Assembly (NCBI RefSeq): GCF_025352425.1
Contig: NZ_JANXTI010000003.1
Coordinates: 1 to 46,401 of the forward strand
Length of the DNA: 46,401 nt
Source of the DNA: Flavobacterium sp.
GTDB taxonomy: Bacteria > Bacteroidota > Bacteroidia > Flavobacteriales > Flavobacteriaceae
Direction of reading: 5' to 3'
Notes under the pieces: generated by a model
Seen by the model: the letters and a program-made list of their open reading frames with translations, nothing else
Databases searched by the model: none
Told to the model about the DNA's origin: nothing
Program-made: the position numbers and the translations under genes
Shown here: piece by piece, positions 42,801-46,401 of the stretch
Position numbering within the stretch: position 1 is the first letter of the stretch
Layout of the letters: each line of letters opens with the position of its first letter

Positions 42801-43790
42801 GAAGTTATCAATAATATTTTGGATTTCTCAAAAATAGAATCGGGTAAATTAGAACTCAACATAGAAAAAGTCAGTCTGTCCGAAATTATGAAACAGGTTG
42901 TTGATTTAGTAAAATACGAAGCCAATCTAAAAAACCTCAAGATTAATTTAATCATGGAGGAAAACGTTCCAACATATATAGATATAGATTATATTAGAGT
43001 AAAACAAGTCTTAATCAATCTGTTAAGCAATGCGGTAAAGTTCACAGAAGAAGGAACAATTGACATATCAGTTTGTGCTTTTGAGATTATAAGTGAAAAC
43101 ACAATAAAATTGAAATTTTCGGTAAAAGATACCGGAATTGGAATAAAAAAGAAAAACCAATTGCGAATTTTTGAAGCATTTTCTCAGGAAGACACATCAA
43201 CAACCAAACGATTTGGTGGGACTGGTTTAGGACTTACTATTTCGAACCAACTTTTGACTTTAATGAATAGCCAATTGGAACTTGGAAGTGAGTTTGGAAA
43301 AGGAAGTGAATTTAGTTTTGTACTTGAAGTTAACTATTCAAACCAACAAACAACCGATAAAAATGTAAAAGTAATTTTAAAAACTGTTTCGGTAGATACG
43401 ATTGTCACCAACCAAGAAAAGATAGTTTTTATAGTGGAAGACAATAAAATAAGCATGCTTTTGGCAAAAACTTTAATGAAACAGATTTTGCCCAATGCCC
43501 AAATTTTTGAACTGGAAAACGGAAAAGAATCACTCGAAAAAATACAAATCGTTATTCCTGATTTGATTTTAATGGATATCCAAATGCCTGTAATGAATGG
43601 CTATGATGCTACTGTTGAAATCAGAAAAATTCCAAAAGCTAAAAATGTCCCTATAATTGCTTTAACCGCCGGAACTATTCTTGGCGAAAAAGAAAAATGC
43701 ATACAGTTTGGAATGAATGATTACATTCCAAAACCAATCGATAAAGATTTTTTAGTTAAAATTATAAGCAAATGGATAACTATTAACTAA
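39837..43790 (+). CDS. Hybrid sensor histidine kinase with PAS and GAF domains
   Basis: This is a 1317-residue membrane protein. About seven membrane segments occupy residues 8-205. PAS domains lie near 207-318, 322-440 and 800-925; two GAF-like domains lie near 460-615 and 630-795. Then come the HisKA domain with SHEIRTPLNG (His948), the HATPase with NLLSNAVKF, KDTGIGI and FGGTGLGL, and a C-terminal receiver with phospho-acceptor Asp1247 in LMDIQMPVMNG. The start is TTG 39837. It should autophosphorylate and pass the phosphate to its own receiver; no HPt domain or separate regulator is encoded beside it. The ligand is unknown. The gene ends 10 bp before the metallopeptidase gene, so the two may be co-transcribed. 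Confidence 0.92.
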   Translation: MNNFFTFSNTNNLIIIAILLLLLYGAYFATSKSLKKKLNLRNHSEFEPKEQQYELYLLFFGITIPLVESILEIFKVRATSFLVPNISIGIALITFYLLCTRTSFFAKNIKAVFLLCYFGYFGLVLYYLFFKDFELICYVSLIIIYFLSYFVLKNILHYWLFVITCLMLLISSYGFELIPHNYTIILICSFILTTTIHTARHLALIETKNKFLFANIVVNNGNSLIITTNRVGEVSFCSDSIKYILGYTSDEVMGMGFWNLTEDPEFVGEAYHNDYVDDRLYIRKLKCKNGDYKHIQWKDKMYSEDIVIGIGQDVTEQINIENQYRSLIESAADLIYEIDLNGNITYINQFTEKTLGYSKDEIVDKLFYKFIRNDYLDFVVDFYKDIPKESNQYADLVFPLLKKSGDTIWVSQKVTMKKTQNDEIIGFSAIARDVTLVKNLEIEHYNRSKKVRVHNETLKKLTSQSYSNKDTFNGILKNILKVASTNCSIDRVSYWASFPDGIRCESIYYLESDRYEKSFFIDKANHPNYFTNIETGMQIVASNVYDNTITQELCYDYFPKHNIKSLLDTPLVINGKIIGVLCFEKIEKPVEWESEDINFSRSVADLIAIAIESQLLLESDKKLSYKSDILTVISKNTQKFLMSKNTDEIFHGILGTIGDVIQVDKLSFFENSPETKSLIQKYRWSGETKSLTELNPLILEVPYTQIQDIVDNLLQNKPYFSSVRKIKNESTRELFLSLDTKSILLLPVFVKKNLFGTIGFIVTQNEREWTNDEISTLQTLANNISYAIERNLNEAIIKESEEKFRLLANNIPGTVHLSEYDERWSKIYLNDEIEKLTGYPKNDFLQNKIFYIDLVHPDDLKIVKVEVDELFKSKQKIHLVYRIINKAGHYVWVEEFGEPVFKDGKIEFIVGIFIDITKRMEAEEAIKEKNYAQAANKAKSEFLANMSHEIRTPLNGIIGFTELLMNSNLEEIQKKYMDTINQSANSLMEVINNILDFSKIESGKLELNIEKVSLSEIMKQVVDLVKYEANLKNLKINLIMEENVPTYIDIDYIRVKQVLINLLSNAVKFTEEGTIDISVCAFEIISENTIKLKFSVKDTGIGIKKKNQLRIFEAFSQEDTSTTKRFGGTGLGLTISNQLLTLMNSQLELGSEFGKGSEFSFVLEVNYSNQQTTDKNVKVILKTVSVDTIVTNQEKIVFIVEDNKISMLLAKTLMKQILPNAQIFELENGKESLEKIQIVIPDLILMDIQMPVMNGYDATVEIRKIPKAKNVPIIALTAGTILGEKEKCIQFGMNDYIPKPIDKDFLVKIISKWITIN

Positions 43791-43800
43791 ATTTGTTATT

Positions 43801-44644
43801 ATGAAATGGATTGGTAATCGTCAAAGTGACAACGTAGAAGACAGAAGAGGAATGTCTGGTGGTAAATTAGCAGCAGGCGGTGGCGTCATTGCTGTTGTAT
43901 TCTTTTTAATAAAGGCTTTTTTTCCAGAAGCCGCACCATTTGTGGATACAATACAAAATCAACAAACGCAACAATCAGCAGAACCCGTAGCATTAACTGC
44001 GGAACAAAAAGAGATTGGGGATTTTGCAAAAACAGTGCTGGCATATACAGAAGATACGTGGGGAACAATATTTCAGGAAAACGGTATGCAATATGAAAAT
44101 CCCAAAATGGTTTTGTTTTCTGAGTCTGTAGAAACAGGTTGTGGTGGCGCCACATCGGCTTCCGGACCGTTTTATTGCCCCGGTGATCAAAAAGTATATG
44201 TTGATTTGGAATTTATGAAAGAATTAAAATCACGATTCGGCGCCGAAGGTGGAGATTTTGCAACTGCTTATGTAATTGCGCACGAAGTAGGACATCACAT
44301 TCAAAAACTGCTTGGTACTTCTGATAAAGTACGCCAACAGCAATCAGAAAAAAGTGAAGCCGAAGCCAATAAATTATCCGTTTGTTTGGAATTACAAGCT
44401 GATTTTTATGCCGGAGTTTGGGCACATTACAATCAAAAATACCTTGAAGCCGGTGATATTGAAGAAGCGTTGAGTGCAGCCAATGCTGTTGGTGATGACG
44501 CTATTCAAAGTAAAGTGAGCGGACAAGTACAACCGGATACTTTTTACCCACGGAACATCAGAGCAGCGTATGTACTGGTTTAAAAAAGGATTTAACTCTG
44601 GTGATATCAAACAGGGCGATACTTTTTCAGCGTTGCTGAATTAA
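43801..44644 (+). pseudogene. YpfJ-type neutral zinc metallopeptidase gene, frameshifted near its 3' end
   Basis: The uninterrupted frame ends at TAA 44581-44583 (260 residues). It carries a membrane segment at residues 25-42 (GGGVIAVVFFLIKAFF), the zinc site AHEVGHH (His161, Glu162, His165) and conserved CGGATSASGPFYCPGD. After residue 247 it reads [12 protein letters not shown], unlike the family. The sequence in the +1 frame, from 44546 to TAA 44642-44644, encodes [20 protein letters not shown] and [10 protein letters not shown], the expected family ending. Removing one T from the run of five at 44541-44545 joins the two parts, so this is a single-base insertion or a sequencing error. All catalytic residues lie before it, so the product may still be active. 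Confidence 0.85.
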
Positions 44645-44735
44645 CCCAACACCAACCAACTCTATTTAAACTTCTATATTTAATGCTTTCCAATGTAATT
44701 TGAATTTACAATGGTTCATTAAAATTCCTAAAATA
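44641..44735 (-). pseudogene. Decayed copy of the comM 3' end
   Basis: This aligns with 45203-45280, the last part of comM: both begin TTAACCCA and share CAAACTTCTATATT-like and GGAATTTACAATGGTT-like blocks (roughly three quarters identical by eye). On the minus strand it first reads TIVNSNYIGK, close to the comM TIVNSNHIAE, and then has in-frame stops and a shift. Its stop codon overlaps the presumed stop of the metallopeptidase gene, as a comM stop at this position would. Coding capacity is lost. Confidence 0.8.
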
Positions 44736-44779
44736 GATAGTTTTACTTATATTCGTACTCCACCAGTAAAACTTTAAAA

Positions 44780-45202
44780 CTGCAACATTCACCTTTAAAA
44801 ATAGAAGCATCGGAAGCAGATTATCTTTATATTGAAACTTCCCAAATACCCAATGCTGGTAAAGGTTTATTTTCGGCAATTAAAATCTATAGAGATGAAA
44901 TTATTTCAATTTTTAAAGGAGAAATTTTAACTGAGATTGAAACAAAAAATCGTGTTGATAGAAATTTAGACAAATATTTCATCAATATGATTGATGGAAC
45001 AATTATGGATTCAATGAATATTTCTTGTTATGCAAAATATGCAAATGATGCGGAAGCTTTTGGAAAATCACAATTCAAAAACAATGCAAAAATTACATTA
45101 GACGATGAAAATAATGTCTGCATTATTGCCACAAAAAACATCAAATCTTACGAGGAAATTTTTTGCAGCTATGGCAAAAAGTATTGGAAAAAGCACCGCT
45201 AA
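44780..45202 (+). CDS. SET-domain protein, possible lysine methyltransferase, with unusual start
   Basis: The frame is open from 44741 to TAA 45200-45202, but contains no ATG, GTG or TTG before residue 70. The likely start is CTG at 44780, giving (M)QHSPLKIEASEADYLYIET and 140 residues. SET motifs are IPNAGKGLFSAI (GxG at 27-29, SAM binding), CYAKYANDA at 83-91 and EEIFCSYGKKYW near the C-terminus, all in order for a small SET protein. The first in-frame ATG, at 44987, would remove the N-terminal half of the fold. It is either a gene with a rare start codon or one whose start has been lost. The insert from 44736 to 45202 lies between the comM remnant and comM. Confidence 0.7.
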   Translation: MQHSPLKIEASEADYLYIETSQIPNAGKGLFSAIKIYRDEIISIFKGEILTEIETKNRVDRNLDKYFINMIDGTIMDSMNISCYAKYANDAEAFGKSQFKNNAKITLDDENNVCIIATKNIKSYEEIFCSYGKKYWKKHR

Positions 45203-46401
45203 TTAACCCAGCCAACCATCCCTATCCAAACTTCTATATTGAATTGCTTCCGCAATATGATTGGAATTTACAATGGTTGTGTTTTCTAAATCAGCAATCG
45301 TTCTCGATACTTTCAGGATTCGATCAAAAGCTCTCGCTGACAGATTTAAACGTTCCATAGCGGTTTTTAAAAGTTGCAATGATGCTTCGTCCAAAGGACA
45401 AAACTCCCGAATTTGTTTCGTACTCATTTGGGCATTATAATGTATGTTTTCAAAGGCTGCAAAACGCTTTGACTGAAGTTCTCTTGCTGATGTGACACGT
45501 TTTCTAATCTCGTTGCTGTTTTCGCCTTTTCTGGTTTCAGTGAGTTTGTCAAATGGAACAGGCGTAACTTCAATATGAATGTCAATCCTGTCTAATAATG
45601 GCCCGGAAATTTTACTCAAATAACGTTGCATTTCTGCCGGCGACGAGCTTACGGGAGAATCTGTATCATTGAAATAACCACTCGGACTTGGATTCATGCT
45701 TGCCACTAACATAAACGATGATGGATAAGTAATCGTGAATTTTGCCCTCGAAATAGTTACTTCCCTGTCTTCCAAAGGTTGGCGCATTACCTCCAAAACT
45801 TCTCTTTTAAATTCAGGCAATTCATCCAAAAACAAAACACCGTTGTGTGCCAATGAAATTTCTCCCGGTTGCGGATAACTTCCGCCGCCAACCAAAGAAA
45901 CGCTCGACGCGGTGTGATGCGGACTCCTAAATGGCCGTTGATTCATCAATCCTGAATCTTTTACTTTCCCTGCAACGCTGTGAATTTTAGTGGTTTCCAA
46001 TGCTTCATGAAGTGTCATAGGTGGCAAGATACTTGGCAAACGCTTCGCCAACATCGTCTTTCCTGAACCTGGCGGGCCAATCAAGATGATATTATGTCCG
46101 CCAGCCGCCGCAATTTCCATACAGCGTTTAATACTTTCCTGTCCTTTTACATCCGAAAAATCAAATTCCATGAAATCCAGTGTTTTATTAAACTCTTCTC
46201 TGGTGTCAATTACTGTAGGGTCCAAAGTGCCATTTCCTTCAAAAAAATCAATAACCTGCAACACATTTTCCACACCGTAAACTTCTAAACCGGTAACTAT
46301 TGCAGCTTCTTTTACATTTTGAATTGGAAGAAAAAAACCTTTAAAACCTTCTTCTTTGGCTTTAATAGCAATAGAAAGTGCGCCTTTTATTGGTTGCAAA
46401 C
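45203..46401 (-). CDS. comM: ComM/YifB-family AAA+ ATPase (N-terminus outside window)
   Basis: Roughly 398 residues of an expected 510 or so are visible. ComM-type proteins are hexameric helicases that promote branch migration of DNA taken up in transformation. Seen here are the tail of the N-terminal domain, Walker A GPPGSGKTMLAKRLPSILPP, RPFRSPHHTASSVSLVGGG, Walker B GVLFLDELPEF and KISGPLLDRIDIHIEVTPVP with the arginine finger. The usual Cys motif NPCPCG reads NPSPSGYFND, and the later Cys pair is also replaced by Ser, so a zinc site is absent. The first Met-like codon at 46399 is internal (the frame continues beyond the window). The stop lies directly after the SET gene stop. Confidence 0.93.
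   Translation of the reverse strand, partial: LQPIKGALSIAIKAKEEGFKGFFLPIQNVKEAAIVTGLEVYGVENVLQVIDFFEGNGTLDPTVIDTREEFNKTLDFMEFDFSDVKGQESIKRCMEIAAAGGHNIILIGPPGSGKTMLAKRLPSILPPMTLHEALETTKIHSVAGKVKDSGLMNQRPFRSPHHTASSVSLVGGGSYPQPGEISLAHNGVLFLDELPEFKREVLEVMRQPLEDREVTISRAKFTITYPSSFMLVASMNPSPSGYFNDTDSPVSSSPAEMQRYLSKISGPLLDRIDIHIEVTPVPFDKLTETRKGENSNEIRKRVTSARELQSKRFAAFENIHYNAQMSTKQIREFCPLDEASLQLLKTAMERLNLSARAFDRILKVSRTIADLENTTIVNSNHIAEAIQYRSLDRDGWLG

Noticed and set aside
44541..44545. Programmed frameshifting in the metallopeptidase gene
   Set aside because: A bare T5 run without a slippery heptamer or downstream structure is weak evidence; mutation or sequencing error is simpler.
1..46401. tRNA, rRNA, CRISPR arrays, prophage
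   Set aside because: I looked through the intergenic regions and found no cloverleaf-like, regularly spaced repeat or phage structural genes.

Overview
The window is chromosomal DNA of a low-GC member of the Bacteroidota, most likely a Flavobacterium or close relative. The evidence is repeated TAnnTTTG promoter boxes (the Bacteroidota -7 element), proteins with type IX secretion (T9SS) sorting tails, a SecA of about 1100 residues with no zinc-binding tail, many conserved small flavobacterial proteins, and frequent TTG starts. I see no rRNA, tRNA or CRISPR array.

Layout. 1-136 is the 3' end of an IS982-type insertion sequence, followed by an XRE regulator (291-626) and a secreted orphan (885-1334). 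1365-3904 holds a 2-oxoacid dehydrogenase E2 and a family 2 glycosyltransferase. 4014-7095 is an AT-rich accessory island: a tight minus-strand operon of five genes (secreted orphan, GNAT, GIY-YIG nuclease, two orphans). It is bracketed by a perfect 94-bp direct repeat that duplicates the promoter box and first 23 codons of the Uup-like ABC-F gene. The intact ABC-F gene (7120-8982) is translationally coupled to a methyltransferase. 9820-17604 is mostly housekeeping: a lipoprotein, a LolD/MacB-type ATPase, a PduO-type cobalamin adenosyltransferase, a DUF2795 protein, SecA, an AraC regulator and small proteins. 17711-21273 is an AEC permease, MFS transporter and FAD-linked oxidase cluster that looks built for an organic acid. 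MeaB (21370-22458) pairs functionally with the adenosyltransferase in B12-dependent methylmalonyl-CoA metabolism. 22455-25409 encodes secreted proteins, one with a T9SS tail.

25541-33232 holds an SPFH protein, a MATE exporter, another T9SS cargo, a PPK2 kinase, a second ABC-F protein and small proteins. 32873-35272 looks like one operon: a sigma-54 response regulator without a DNA-binding domain, overlapping a one-domain DEAD-like protein, then DUF2007 and cupin proteins. 35409-43790 holds panB, an RluA-type pseudouridine synthase, a DUF5723 protein, an aldehyde dehydrogenase and a 1317-residue hybrid histidine kinase. The right end has a YpfJ-type metallopeptidase with a one-base frameshift, a small SET-domain gene without a normal start codon, and the 3' part of comM, which runs off the window.

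Most notable is the same architecture seen twice: cargo lies between two core genes and is flanked by a copy of one neighbour's end. At 3920-7189 the copy is a perfect 94-bp duplicate of the ABC-F 5' end. At 44641-44735 it is a decayed copy of the comM 3' end. No recombinase is encoded in either insert. Two divergent copies of an interspersed 77-92 bp repeat (6986-7062 and 11382-11473) and a REP-like hairpin that abuts the island's right repeat suggest that small repeats contribute to this rearrangement.
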